Assembly (NCBI GenBank): GCA_003612395.1 | Contig: RAYQ01000010.1 | Location: 111,014-175,013, forward strand | Source of the DNA: Parablautia intestinalis | GTDB lineage: Bacteria > Bacillota > Clostridia > Lachnospirales > Lachnospiraceae | Length of the DNA stretch: 64,000 nt | Direction: 5' to 3' | Shown here: one piece after another, positions 1-8,203 of the stretch | Layout: the number at the start of each line of letters is the position of its first letter | Numbering within the stretch: position 1 is the stretch's first letter | The notes under the pieces: generated by a model | The model's database searches: none | Told to the model about the DNA's origin: nothing | Seen by the model: the letters and a program-made list of their open reading frames with translations, nothing else | Made by a program: the position numbers and the translations under genes

Positions 1-1456
1 ACATCTTTGTTTTTTTCAAAATAATGCCGGAACAGATAATCGCCGCAATTCCCACAAAGTAAGCGCTGGGAGCAACCCACCAGGCGCCGCCAAAGAGGGC
101 GCCTGCAATCAGCGCAATAATAGGGAGCTTGGCGCCGCAGGGCACAAAGGTTGTGGTCATAATCGTCATCTTCCGGTCACGGTCATTTTCAATGGTTCTG
201 GATGCCATAACGCCGGGTACGCCGCAGCCGCTTCCAATCAGCATCGGTATAAAGGATTTTCCGGAAAGACCGAACTTTCTGAAAATCCTGTCCATGATAA
301 AGGCAACTCTTGCCATATATCCGCAGGCCTCCAAAAAGGCCAGGAAGATGAAAAGCACCAGCATCTGCGGCACAAATCCAAGCACAGCGCCCACGCCGGC
401 CACAATACCGTCCAGTATAAGGCCCTTAAGCCAGTCTGCACAGCTAACTGCATCAAGTACGCCTTCCACTAAAACCGGAATCCCCGGTATCTCGAGCCCA
501 AACAGGCTCCATCCATCTCCAAAAACTCCGTCATTGGCCCAGTCTGTTGCCCAGGCGCCTACCGTGGTAACCGATACCGTATAAACAAGTATCATAACCA
601 GTGCAAAAACAGGGAGCGCAAGCCACCTGTTGGTTACAACCTTATCGATTTTATCCGACTTTGTCAATGTCTCTTTTCCCGCTTTTGTACAGCACTGGTC
701 AATAATGGAAGAAATATACACATATCTCTCATTTGTTATGATGCTTTCCGTATCATCCTCCATTTCCTTTTCCAGAAGCGCAATTTCCATCGACACATCG
801 GGAACATTTTTCATCTGCTCTCCAATCTTGTCATCCTTCTCCAAAAGCTTCACTGCAAAAAATCTCTTTTGTTCCTCCGGAATATCACTGCCAAGCTTAT
901 TCTCTACAGCCTCCAGTACATTTTCTACTCTGACAGCAAACTTATGTACCTTTGGCGCTGCCTTTTTCTGGTTGGCCAGGGCTACGGCCCGCTCTGCTGC
1001 CTTCATGATTCCGGTTCCCTTAAGGGCGGAAATTTCAACCACCTCACAGCCAAGACTTTCACTTAGCTTTGATACGTTTATCTTATCTCCCGATTTCTCC
1101 ACAACATCCATCATATTAACCGCCATCAGAACCGGAATGCCAAGCTCCATAAGCTGGGTGGAAAGATAGAGATTTCTTTCAATATTGGTACCGTCCACAA
1201 TGTTGATAATGGCATCAGGCCTTTCTCCAATCAGATAATTCCTGGCAACCACTTCCTCCAGTGTGTAAGGAGAGAGAGAATAGATTCCGGGAAGGTCCAT
1301 TATAATTACATCCTTTTTCCCTTTTAATCTCCCCTCCTTTTTTTCTACCGTAACACCCGGCCAGTTTCCAACGAACTGGTTAGAGCCGGTAAGACCGTTA
1401 AATAGTGTTGTTTTACCGCAGTTTGGATTTCCTGCAAGCGCAATTTTTACTGACAT
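1..1456 (-). CDS. feoB: Ferrous iron transporter FeoB, partial (C-terminus beyond window)
   Basis: FeoB is the GTPase-coupled inner-membrane permease for Fe(II). The visible part begins with the G-protein domain: G1 GNPNCGKTT at residues 9-17, G3 DLPG at 54-57 and G4 NMMD near 118. A helical insertion and the start of the polytopic membrane domain follow, with a GCGVPG segment typical of the Feo gate. I placed the start at the ATG at 1454-1456 because GGAGG lies 6 nt upstream. The reading frame is open to the left edge, giving about 485 residues of an expected 650-800. It is the last visible gene of a feoA-feoA-feoB operon on this strand. Identification is certain; the end is not visible. Confidence 0.96.
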   Translation of the reverse strand, partial: MSVKIALAGNPNCGKTTLFNGLTGSNQFVGNWPGVTVEKKEGRLKGKKDVIIMDLPGIYSLSPYTLEEVVARNYLIGERPDAIINIVDGTNIERNLYLSTQLMELGIPVLMAVNMMDVVEKSGDKINVSKLSESLGCEVVEISALKGTGIMKAAERAVALANQKKAAPKVHKFAVRVENVLEAVENKLGSDIPEEQKRFFAVKLLEKDDKIGEQMKNVPDVSMEIALLEKEMEDDTESIITNERYVYISSIIDQCCTKAGKETLTKSDKIDKVVTNRWLALPVFALVMILVYTVSVTTVGAWATDWANDGVFGDGWSLFGLEIPGIPVLVEGVLDAVSCADWLKGLILDGIVAGVGAVLGFVPQMLVLFIFLAFLEACGYMARVAFIMDRIFRKFGLSGKSFIPMLIGSGCGVPGVMASRTIENDRDRKMTIMTTTFVPCGAKLPIIALIAGALFGGAWWVAPSAYFVGIAAIICSGIILKKTKM

Positions 1457-1495
1457 GTTCATCCTCCATTTTTTACTGGCAGACATATTGTTACG

Positions 1496-1526
1496 TCTAC
1501 CTTTTATTAGTTAAGACTAATCTTTG
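1496..1526 (-). promoter_or_regulatory. Candidate iron-responsive operator upstream of feoB
   Basis: A 17-nt sequence at 1496-1512 is repeated exactly at 2142-2158 in the feoA promoter. The overlapping stretch 1508-1521 is an inverted repeat (TTAGT, 4 nt, ACTAA). With the following bases it matches the DtxR/IdeR consensus at about 13 of 19 positions by eye. A DtxR-family gene starts 800 bp away, so a metalloregulator site is a reasonable inference. Neither binding nor an internal feoB promoter is shown. Confidence 0.45.
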
Positions 1527-1559
1527 TGCAAAAAAATTTTTACTTGTTTTTATTCCGGA

Positions 1560-1781
1560 TCATTCTACCTGAATCATTTCAGCATCCGCCTTGCGCAGCG
1601 ACAGCTCATAGCCCCGCACAGTTACCTCTACCGGGTCACCTAAGGGCGCAACCTTTCTCACAAACACTTCCACACCTTTGGTAATCCCCATATCCATAAT
1701 CCGCCTCCTTACCGGTCCTTCACCGGTAAGCTTCGTCACTTTCACGGTTTCCCCGCAGGAAATTTCTTTCAATGTCTTCAT
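1560..1781 (-). CDS. feoA: FeoA-type iron transport accessory protein (second copy)
   Basis: This is a 73-residue SH3-like FeoA domain protein, the small cytoplasmic partner thought to modulate FeoB. The FeoA core is visible: a G-P-V-R-R-R-I-MDMGITKG segment at about residues 22-38, a conserved KVAPLGDPVEV strand and a C-terminal ELSLRKADA strand. It lies between another FeoA gene and feoB on the same strand, about 100 nt ahead of feoB. Two separate feoA genes before feoB is a common clostridial arrangement. Its length fits the family. The exact role of each copy cannot be told from sequence. Confidence 0.93.
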   Translation of the reverse strand: MKTLKEISCGETVKVTKLTGEGPVRRRIMDMGITKGVEVFVRKVAPLGDPVEVTVRGYELSLRKADAEMIQVE

Positions 1782-1814
1782 AATTAATTTTTATTCCTTT
1801 CCTCAGATTAATCA

Positions 1815-1852
1815 GTAAAACGCTGCCGCGCTTCGCGAGCCATCTAATTTAC
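1815..1852. repeat. REP-like palindromic repeat between the two feoA genes
   Basis: GTAAA/TTTAC outer arms enclose a CGCTGCCGCGCTTCGCGAG core. The core recurs in variant form near 15.3, 21.9, 29.2, 32.0, 43.9, 50.7 and 53.5 kb. This copy covers the stop codon of the upstream feoA gene at 1844-1846. Confidence 0.6.
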
Positions 1853-2056
1853 TAAAATTTTATTTGCCATATCCCTGCCAATTGCAACCCTCGCCTCCTT
1901 TACATTGACAATCAGGCTGCCCCCTGTTTGAGATACCACTGTGACCATTCCTCCTGTCACAAATCCAAGATTTTCCAGAAACCTTCTGGTTTCATCCTTT
2001 CCGCCCACCTTGTGTATCACGCTGGGCTCTCCTTCTTTTACCATCGACAACGGCAT
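1844..2056 (-). CDS. feoA: FeoA-type iron transport accessory protein (first copy)
   Basis: This 70-residue FeoA domain protein is the first gene of the feo operon. The family pattern is clear: an MPLSMVKEGE start, a RRFLENLGFVTGG loop at about residues 24-36, then a VTVVSQTGGSLIVNV strand pair and a final RVAIGRDMANKI segment. FeoA proteins are cytoplasmic and are thought to contact the FeoB G-domain. A near-ideal sigma-A promoter lies about 80 nt upstream, divergent from the mntR-like gene. The 3' end overlaps a palindromic repeat, so the last residues are encoded by repeat sequence. Confidence 0.93.
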   Translation of the reverse strand: MPLSMVKEGEPSVIHKVGGKDETRRFLENLGFVTGGMVTVVSQTGGSLIVNVKEARVAIGRDMANKILVN

Positions 2057-2134
2057 TCTTACACCTTCTTTCCAGTTTATTTATCAGACCTGTAACTTTT
2101 TCAGTCATGATGTTCATCATAGCTCTCTTTAGTT

Positions 2135-2163
2135 AGTATATTCTACCTTTTATTAGTTGTCAA
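2135..2163 (-). promoter_or_regulatory. Sigma-A promoter of the feo operon with candidate operator
   Basis: On the reverse strand TTGACA (2158-2163) and TATACT (2135-2140) are separated by 17 nt. The spacer is almost entirely the 17-nt sequence shared with the feoB upstream region (2142-2158). A repressor bound there would block the promoter directly. The promoter match is strong; the operator role is inference. Confidence 0.75.
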
Positions 2164-2330
2164 TAATTTTTGTGGGATTTTTTTCATTTTATTTTATCTT
2201 AAATATATGTTATAATAAGAATTCACAAGAAAATAGCGGCCGGATTTCATTTAGCCTTAATGTATGCCGGACGCAGGAAATCAGAATATATCAATAAATT
2301 ATAAATATCAGGGAAATACAGGGAAACAAG

Positions 2331-2696
2331 ATGCATACAAACGAATCAGCTGAAAATTATCTGGAAACAATATTAATACTGAGCAGGAAGAAACCTGTAG
2401 TCCGTTCTGTGGACATTGCCGAAGAACTGGGGTTTAAAAAATCTAGTGTAAGCGTTGCCATGAAAAATCTGCGGGAAAAGGAGCATATCACTGTCACCAG
2501 AGAAGGGTTCATCTATCTGACCGAATCCGGCAGGGAAATTGCAGAAATGATTTATGAACGCCACGAGTTGCTCACCCTGTGGCTGACACATCTTGGTGTA
2601 AGCGGGGATATTGCCGCTCAGGATGCCTGCAAAATTGAGCATGTAATCAGCAAAGAAAGCTTTGAGGCCATCAAACGCCACGCTCTTCGCAAGTAG
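2331..2696 (+). CDS. DtxR/MntR-family metal-dependent transcriptional regulator
   Basis: This 121-residue protein matches the N-terminal and dimerisation domains of the DtxR/MntR family. A winged helix-turn-helix spans about residues 5-62 (VDIAEELGFKKSSVSVAMKNL is the recognition region), and metal-site and dimerisation residues follow (MIYERHELLTLWL, then DACKIEHVISKES). It is slightly shorter than B. subtilis MntR (142 residues) and has no SH3 domain. It is divergent from the feo operon, which argues for Fe(II)- or Mn(II)-dependent repression of feo. TATAAT at 2211-2216 may be its -10. Which metal it senses cannot be decided. Confidence 0.88.
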   Translation: MHTNESAENYLETILILSRKKPVVRSVDIAEELGFKKSSVSVAMKNLREKEHITVTREGFIYLTESGREIAEMIYERHELLTLWLTHLGVSGDIAAQDACKIEHVISKESFEAIKRHALRK

Positions 2697-2762
2697 CCCT
2701 CATGCCGCACATTGCCTGCAGGGAAAGCAAAAATCTATGATTTTATTTATGGAGATAGCGCA

Positions 2763-3881
2763 TTGAAGAATAATATCAGCATAATACCGGACGGCCAGTT
2801 TCAGGATAAAATGGATAGGGAGGCCGTCCCTTTTCTTATGTCCGTTGCAAGCTCCGGCTACATCAAAGTAAAGCAAACGCCGGAGCCTTTTACCGACCGG
2901 CGCAAAAGTCATACGCCATCGCCTTCTGCCAGCCGGCACAAAAGCCCCGCACAGCCCCTAACCGGGGAGCGGTCTGTTAAACAAATGCCGTCTCAGACCG
3001 CAAATCAGCCTGCCTCTCATGAGAATGGGTGTCTTTATTACGAATCCTACCGTCCTTCCAATGCCACAGGCGCCATCGTGATAAGCCATGGCTTTTGCGA
3101 GTCTGCGGAAAAGTATAAGGAAGTCATCTACTATTTTACCAAAGCCGGTTATCAGGTCTATCTGGCAGAGCACCGGGGTCATGCCCGCTCCCTGCGGGAG
3201 ACGGATCATCCGAACATGGTTCACATACACCGTTTTGCCGACTATGTGGAGGATCTGCATACCTTTATCACCCAAATCGTAATCCCTGCTTCCAGGGGAC
3301 TGCCCCTTTATCTGTATGCCCACTCCATGGGCGGAGCTGTGGGCGCATTATATCTGGAAACTTATCCTGATATTTTCAGGAAAGCCGTACTTACCGCTCC
3401 CATGCTCGGCATTTTACTGGGGTCTGTGCCTGAGCCCTGTGTAAGGGCCTTAGGACGTATTATGGTAAGCCTGCACAGGGCAAATACCTACCCTCCCGGC
3501 CAGCGTCCCTTTCAGCCCGGGGAGCGGTTTGAGAACAGCTGCTGTACTAATTATGAACGGTTCCAATATTATCAGGCCAAAAAGGAAGCTGAGCCTCTTT
3601 TTCAAAATTCCGGCTCCAGTTATGGATGGATTTATCACTCCTTAAATGCCTGCCATTTAATCACCCAAAAAAAGAACTGTGCGAAAATTACAGCTCCCGT
3701 TTTGGTATTTCGCTCCACCTGTGACACTCTTGTCAAGGCCTCCGGTATCAGACGGTTTGTAAAAAATACGCCTGGCGCCCGCCTGATTGACGTTGATGAA
3801 AGCCGCCATGAAATTTACAGCAGCTCCTGTGTGGTTCTGGAAAACTACTACCGCGAAATCTTTTCCTTTTTAGACACATAG
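2763..3881 (+). CDS. Alpha/beta hydrolase, lysophospholipase/monoglyceride lipase-like
   Basis: This is a serine hydrolase of the Hydrolase_4 (PldB-like) group. The nucleophile elbow AHSMGG, the acid in STCDTLVK and the base in DESRHEI form the triad. An oxyanion-type VISHGFCESA segment precedes them. No signal peptide is seen, so it is probably cytoplasmic, acting on lipid esters. The start is uncertain. A TTG at 2763 has GGAG 9 nt upstream and gives 372 residues; a TTG at 2712 and an ATG at 2811 are alternatives. Between residues 40 and 90 there is an unusual Pro/Ser/Lys-rich stretch. It follows the regulator gene by 66 nt and may be co-transcribed. The substrate is unknown. Confidence 0.82.
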   Translation: MKNNISIIPDGQFQDKMDREAVPFLMSVASSGYIKVKQTPEPFTDRRKSHTPSPSASRHKSPAQPLTGERSVKQMPSQTANQPASHENGCLYYESYRPSNATGAIVISHGFCESAEKYKEVIYYFTKAGYQVYLAEHRGHARSLRETDHPNMVHIHRFADYVEDLHTFITQIVIPASRGLPLYLYAHSMGGAVGALYLETYPDIFRKAVLTAPMLGILLGSVPEPCVRALGRIMVSLHRANTYPPGQRPFQPGERFENSCCTNYERFQYYQAKKEAEPLFQNSGSSYGWIYHSLNACHLITQKKNCAKITAPVLVFRSTCDTLVKASGIRRFVKNTPGARLIDVDESRHEIYSSSCVVLENYYREIFSFLDT

Positions 3882-3899
3882 CGCCTTTGCGGGAAAAAT

Positions 3900-3936
3900 T
3901 CTCACGGTCCGGGCAGTAACTGCACGGACCGTGAGA
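3900..3936. terminator. Bidirectional intrinsic terminator
   Basis: Perfect 12-bp arms TCTCACGGTCCG (3900-3911) and CGGACCGTGAGA (3925-3936) are flanked by CCTTTT on the right and AAAAATT on the left. It sits between convergent genes, the hydrolase and the beta-mannosidase, and can serve both. Confidence 0.85.
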
Positions 3937-3968
3937 CCTTTTGTAGAAAACCTCTCTTTTTATCCTGA

Positions 3969-6455
3969 TCAGGCAATGTCAACAACCGACCGGCAGGTAA
4001 CGCTCTTTGCGTCTCCCCTTATAATGGAAACAATGCGTTCTCCGGCCTCCATGTCAAAGAAGTTGTCGGAGAGCCATAAATCTCCGTCTGTCCCAATGAT
4101 TTCCACATTCTTTGCATAAGCGTCTGCATATACCACAATTTTGTCGCCCTTCCTTTCGCAGCGAAGATTAGGATTCGCAAAGAAATAATGCTTAGGCGCC
4201 GTGAATAAACAGGTATTTTGGGAAACCACCCGGCCGTCCACACAAAAGCTGTACTCTAAATGAATTTCTCTCTCCTCATAAGCGCCAAAATCCATTTTTT
4301 CAAGCCACACACCGTCAAGCGCCGGAACCGTAATCTGGCAGCTTCCCTCTTTTAATATGCTGCTGTCCGGCTTACGAAGGCTCCATGTAACCGTGCCTGT
4401 CACTTCCTGCATGGTTTCGTTTGCAACATGCAGCCTTGCACTCTTTTCAATGGGGGCAGGCTCCTGAATGCAGAAGGGACGTTCGCTCAGCTCCCCAATC
4501 TCCTCGCAGGAAATCATAACAGGCGCAAACATTTTTTTCTCGGCATAGTGCAGAGCTTTCCATCTTCCATAATAGTCAATGCTGGCCCAGGATGCCACCG
4601 GCCAGATGTCATTGAGCTGCCACACCACTGTTCCCATGCATCTGCCCCTGTAACGCCTGAAATGTTCCACCCCATAGCGGATGGCATCTGCCTGGAGAAG
4701 CTGTGAGGCATATAATAAATGGTCAAAATCCTTTGGATATAAATAGATAGCGGAAAGATAATTTAATATTTTGCCGTTAGCCGCCCGGTTTCTCTGGTGC
4801 ATTTCCATCACCCTTGAGAAAATATTCCTGTCTTCAGGCTCTGTAAAGCTCTCTACCGTCTTTAATCCCGGGAAAGACTGGAAACCAAACTCAGACAAAT
4901 ATCTGAAATGGAATTTCCTGTATTCCGTAAAAGGCTTATTTCCATGCCACACATCCCAGTAATGCATATCCCCATGATCTTCTGACCAGGAGTTCTCGAA
5001 GTTTCCTCCTGAGGACGGGGAAGACGGCCAGTAAAAGGCATTGGGGTCTTCTTCTTTTATAATTTTAGGAATAATATATTCATACAATTTAATATAATCA
5101 TATTTCTGCTTTTCTGAGACTTTCCACATTTCAATCTGTGTTTCAATCTCATTGTTACCACACCACAGACCCAGGCAGGCATGGTGGCGGATCCTGCGTA
5201 CATTATCTATAGTTTCGCGGGTAATGTTAGCCTCAAACGCATCATTGAGCTCATAGGATGCACATGCATACATGAAATCCTGCCATACAATCAGTCCCAG
5301 CTCATCGCAGATATCAAAGAAAAAGTCATCCGGATAATAGCCGCCGCCCCATACACGGATGCAGTTGTGATTTGCCATAGCAGCATCCTCAAGCAGCCTT
5401 CTTGTCCGTTCCTTATTGACACGGTCAAGGAGATTGTCCTCCGGAATATAATCTGCGCCCATAGCGAATATCTTTACGCCATTTACCTCATGGGCAAAGC
5501 AGCTTCCCCATTCATCCTTATCCGTGTTCACTGTCATGGTACGCAGGCCGATTTTTCTCTCCCAAACATCCAGCTCACTGTCATCCCCGTCAAGGAGAGA
5601 TACCCTTACCTGATAAAGAGGCTGATCCCCGTAACCGTGAGGCCACCAGAGCCTGGGGTTTTTCACCGTAAGCTTATAATCCTGTTCTTCCCCTGCCGTA
5701 TCTTCTGCCGCAACTACCTGACCGTCAGGGTCCGTTACCGTAATCCGGACCTTTCCTCCGTCCCCAAAAAGACCGCTTTCCCTGTTGCAAAACAGCTCAA
5801 GGGTAATATCAAAATCCAGCGTAACCTGACCGGCCTCATGAATCTGTGTTATGTAAACCGAGTCCAGGCGGCTCTTTTTAATGCCAAGAAGCGTTACATC
5901 CCTGAAGATACCGGCATCAGGCAGTCTTGGACCCCAATCCCACCCAAACATACAATGGGCTTTGCGCAGATGCGGAAAACCTTCCATAGCATCCTGGGAG
6001 CCCTGCACAGCAACCTTCTCATTTTCTTCCTTTATATACTTTGTTGGGGAATGGAGCACCACCTTCAGCTGGTTATTTCCTTCCCTGATACTGCCTGTTT
6101 CCAACAGGTTAATTTCCCAGATTCTGTGCATATTGTAAGCACAGCCAATCTGCTCACCGTTTAGACAGATATCCGCTAACGTGTCGATCCCGTCAAAACG
6201 AAGAAGCAGCGCGTCACAGGCAAGCATCTGATTTGTCACTTCAAAATCCGTGGTATAGCAGAAATCATTTTCCATAAGGGGAAGCACTTTCAGTTCATTA
6301 TCCCGGTAAAAAGGATCCGGTATCAGCTCCTTTTCAAGCAGCGCACCGTAAACTGAGCCAGGAATCTTAGCGCTTATCCCTTCTTTGGGCACAAGGGCGG
6401 AATCTTTTCCTATAATCTGCAAATTCCAAACCCCGTTTAAGCTGGTCTTTAACAT
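3969..6455 (-). CDS. Beta-mannosidase, glycoside hydrolase family 2
   Basis: This 828-residue GH2 enzyme most resembles beta-mannosidases, which release terminal beta-mannose from mannans or N-glycan cores. Domains in order are an N-terminal jelly-roll (SLNGVWNLQ, then IPGSVYGALLEKELIPDPF), an immunoglobulin-like domain, a TIM barrel and C-terminal beta domains. The acid/base glutamate lies in WCGNNE at about residue 432 and the nucleophile in LSEFGFQ at about 521. There is no signal peptide, so it is probably cytoplasmic and fed by an oligosaccharide importer not in this window. AAAGGA precedes the ATG. No sugar-specific regulator or transporter is adjacent. Confidence 0.93.
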   Translation of the reverse strand: MLKTSLNGVWNLQIIGKDSALVPKEGISAKIPGSVYGALLEKELIPDPFYRDNELKVLPLMENDFCYTTDFEVTNQMLACDALLLRFDGIDTLADICLNGEQIGCAYNMHRIWEINLLETGSIREGNNQLKVVLHSPTKYIKEENEKVAVQGSQDAMEGFPHLRKAHCMFGWDWGPRLPDAGIFRDVTLLGIKKSRLDSVYITQIHEAGQVTLDFDITLELFCNRESGLFGDGGKVRITVTDPDGQVVAAEDTAGEEQDYKLTVKNPRLWWPHGYGDQPLYQVRVSLLDGDDSELDVWERKIGLRTMTVNTDKDEWGSCFAHEVNGVKIFAMGADYIPEDNLLDRVNKERTRRLLEDAAMANHNCIRVWGGGYYPDDFFFDICDELGLIVWQDFMYACASYELNDAFEANITRETIDNVRRIRHHACLGLWCGNNEIETQIEMWKVSEKQKYDYIKLYEYIIPKIIKEEDPNAFYWPSSPSSGGNFENSWSEDHGDMHYWDVWHGNKPFTEYRKFHFRYLSEFGFQSFPGLKTVESFTEPEDRNIFSRVMEMHQRNRAANGKILNYLSAIYLYPKDFDHLLYASQLLQADAIRYGVEHFRRYRGRCMGTVVWQLNDIWPVASWASIDYYGRWKALHYAEKKMFAPVMISCEEIGELSERPFCIQEPAPIEKSARLHVANETMQEVTGTVTWSLRKPDSSILKEGSCQITVPALDGVWLEKMDFGAYEEREIHLEYSFCVDGRVVSQNTCLFTAPKHYFFANPNLRCERKGDKIVVYADAYAKNVEIIGTDGDLWLSDNFFDMEAGERIVSIIRGDAKSVTCRSVVDIA

Positions 6456-6473
6456 GTTCTTTATCCTTTCATT

Positions 6474-7055
6474 TCAATAAAACTTACCGTTTCTGTCCAC
6501 ATATTCCCAGACAGATAAAAACGCCCTATTGTTTCCTGGCTCATTATAACACAGGGCAATTATTGAAAATAGTATAAACTCTAAAAAAAATTGTACAAAT
6601 AAATCTATAAAACGGTTACTTCCAGCCCCCGGCGTTGGCATTTCTCCGCCGTTAACCTGTCCTTTAAGGTATTCCTTCGACCAGGCCAGTTCGTCTGCCC
6701 AGCGTCTCATAACCGGATAAAAAAAATCAAACTTCCCGCCAAGTATGGCGTCATACCCGTCACGACTCAGACGCACACTGTCCTTGGATATGTACTCTCC
6801 GTACTTTCGTTTACATTCCAGATTGTTCCTGCCATCCTCATTCTTCATATTCGGATCCGGATTTTCCACATGCTCCAGACTGAGCTGCTCATGACCCTGC
6901 TTATCTGTTTCCGGCTTTGTGGATATTTTGCTGGTATCATTGGCATGTTTATTGATGTTCAGTTTTTTCTGTCCGAAAAAGTCCCCTGCTTCCTCCTCAA
7001 GCTTTACCCAGGCTCGGCCGGTGTTACTTCTCACGCCTACGTCAGCTGGATGCAT
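6474..7055 (-). CDS. Unrecognised protein, possibly a decayed gene
   Basis: This open frame of up to 193 residues lies directly upstream of the mannosidase gene. The middle (about residues 20-110) is hydrophilic, Lys/Glu/Asn-rich and looks like real protein, with YISKDSVRLSRDGYDAI near residue 90. The last 60 residues change character, becoming hydrophobic and low in normal codon pattern. In-frame protein-like sequence also extends 15-20 codons upstream of the first ATG (FFAIP before MHPADVGV). I see no good ribosome binding site. I do not recognise a family. A degraded or frameshifted gene is the more likely reading. Confidence 0.35.
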   Translation of the reverse strand: MHPADVGVRSNTGRAWVKLEEEAGDFFGQKKLNINKHANDTSKISTKPETDKQGHEQLSLEHVENPDPNMKNEDGRNNLECKRKYGEYISKDSVRLSRDGYDAILGGKFDFFYPVMRRWADELAWSKEYLKGQVNGGEMPTPGAGSNRFIDLFVQFFLEFILFSIIALCYNEPGNNRAFLSVWEYVDRNGKFY

Positions 7056-7212
7056 GGGAATGGCAAAAAATTCAGTGTTGCCACACTCCCGCTCTGCAAA
7101 AACGTATCAGATGCTTTGCATCACTATGGGCAGCCACCTGGCTTCATTTCCCGCAGGAATAAATTTATAAAAATGTCACACAAAATTAATGATATGAATT
7201 CATTTTCTATGC

Positions 7213-7290
7213 TATAATAAAAAAGTACTTTTGAATCCTGATTTAAGCTTTCTTATAAGTAAGCCCAAATACAAAGTTCTTCAAAAGTAC
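7213..7290 (+). promoter_or_regulatory. Promoter -10 and inverted repeat upstream of a small membrane protein
   Basis: TATAAT at 7213-7218 is followed by perfect 11-nt arms GTACTTTTGAA (7225-7235) and TTCAAAAGTAC (7280-7290), separated by 44 nt. The repeat would lie in the 5' untranslated region of the gene at 7342. It could be an mRNA structure or a paired protein site. No strong -35 was found. Confidence 0.4.
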
Positions 7291-7341
7291 CTGCAAATCC
7301 TTGTTTCATTTAATTTTCATTATAAATAAAAGGAGCCTTCT

Positions 7342-7599
7342 ATGAAGCAAAAGCCCAAACAAATTGCCGCCATCATCTGTATCGTACTGCTTGTTCTTTT
7401 ATATGTGGCCACACTGGTGATTTCCCTTTTGGATTTTCCCGGCTCAGACCGGCTGTTCGCCGCCTGTCTTATGGCTACTGTCGGACTTCCTGTTCTTCTA
7501 TGGATTTATATCTGGCTTTATGGCAAGTACACAGGGCGAAAAACCCTGGCTACGGATGCCCCGAAGGAGGAATCAGGGGAAGAAGAAAATGGCAGGTAA
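7342..7599 (+). CDS. Small two-helix membrane protein, unknown function
   Basis: An 85-residue protein with AAAAGGAG 7 nt before the ATG. A basic start (MKQKPKQ) leads into a first membrane segment at about residues 8-29. A second lies at about 38-59, ending in WIYIWLYGKY, and is followed by a charged tail rich in Glu. The topology suggests both ends inside the cell. I do not recognise the family. It stands alone between a decayed gene and a nuclease remnant. Codon use and the ribosome binding site support it as a real gene. Confidence 0.7.
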   Translation: MKQKPKQIAAIICIVLLVLLYVATLVISLLDFPGSDRLFAACLMATVGLPVLLWIYIWLYGKYTGRKTLATDAPKEESGEEENGR

Positions 7600-7634
7600 C
7601 AGAACCACTTTCTTACAAATTTAGTAAATTCATA

Positions 7635-8200
7635 TCACTTTTCCTCCATTATCCACTCCTTCAGCTTTTCCTGCAGCAATTTCTTATCCGTCAAATACAA
7701 TTCATATTTTGATGCATAAATATTAGCGTTTTCTGGCAACGTCAATTCAACAAGTGCATCACTCTTCTCCTGACAAAGTAAAATACCTACCGTAGGTTTT
7801 TCCTCTGTCGTCTTTTCATATCGATCATAATAATTAACATACATCTGCATTTGCCCTAAATCCTGATGTGTTAAATTACCCAGTTTCAAATCAAAAAGAA
7901 CAAAGCATTGTAATAATCGGTTATAAAACACCAAATCAATCCGAAAATGCTGTTCATCAAATGTAAAGCGAACCTGCCTGCCAAAAAAAGCAAATCCCTT
8001 TCCCAATTCCAGTAAAAATTCCTGTAAGTGATTCAGAAGCCTGCTTCCCAGCACATCCGCAACGCTTTAAAGGAAATCCTCGTTCATTTTACTCTTTACA
8101 GTACCTCCTTACCCCTTGAGCTATATGTCTCAATATCTGTATTCTGGTCATCATCAAACTCCTCACAGCCGAAGATAAATCTTGGAAAGCTAAACCCCGC
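7635..8200 (-). pseudogene. C-terminal remnant of a YhcG/DUF1016-type PD-(D/E)XK nuclease
   Basis: A 139-residue open frame (7635-8054) matches the C-terminal nuclease half of YhcG-family proteins. HLQEFLLELGKGFAF, a FRIDLVFYN strand carrying the PD-(D/E)XK acidic residue, VLFDLKLG with the catalytic lysine and a GQMQMYVNYYD helix are all visible. The N-terminal half is missing and no proper start exists; only a GTG without a ribosome binding site opens the frame. Between 8055 and 8200 another frame reads a short protein-like tail ending in SSRGKEVL, perhaps from a different lost gene. This is a scar of a lost accessory or defence gene. Confidence 0.75.
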
Positions 8201-8203
8201 CCC

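Noticed and set aside
129..1169. Long forward-strand open frames across the feoB region
   Set aside because: They are antisense to feoB, whose G-domain motifs are unmistakable on the reverse strand; the forward frames have no RBS or family resemblance.
5181..6164. A 327-codon forward open frame inside the beta-mannosidase gene
   Set aside because: It is the antisense shadow of the GH2 gene; catalytic motifs and RBS are all on the reverse strand.
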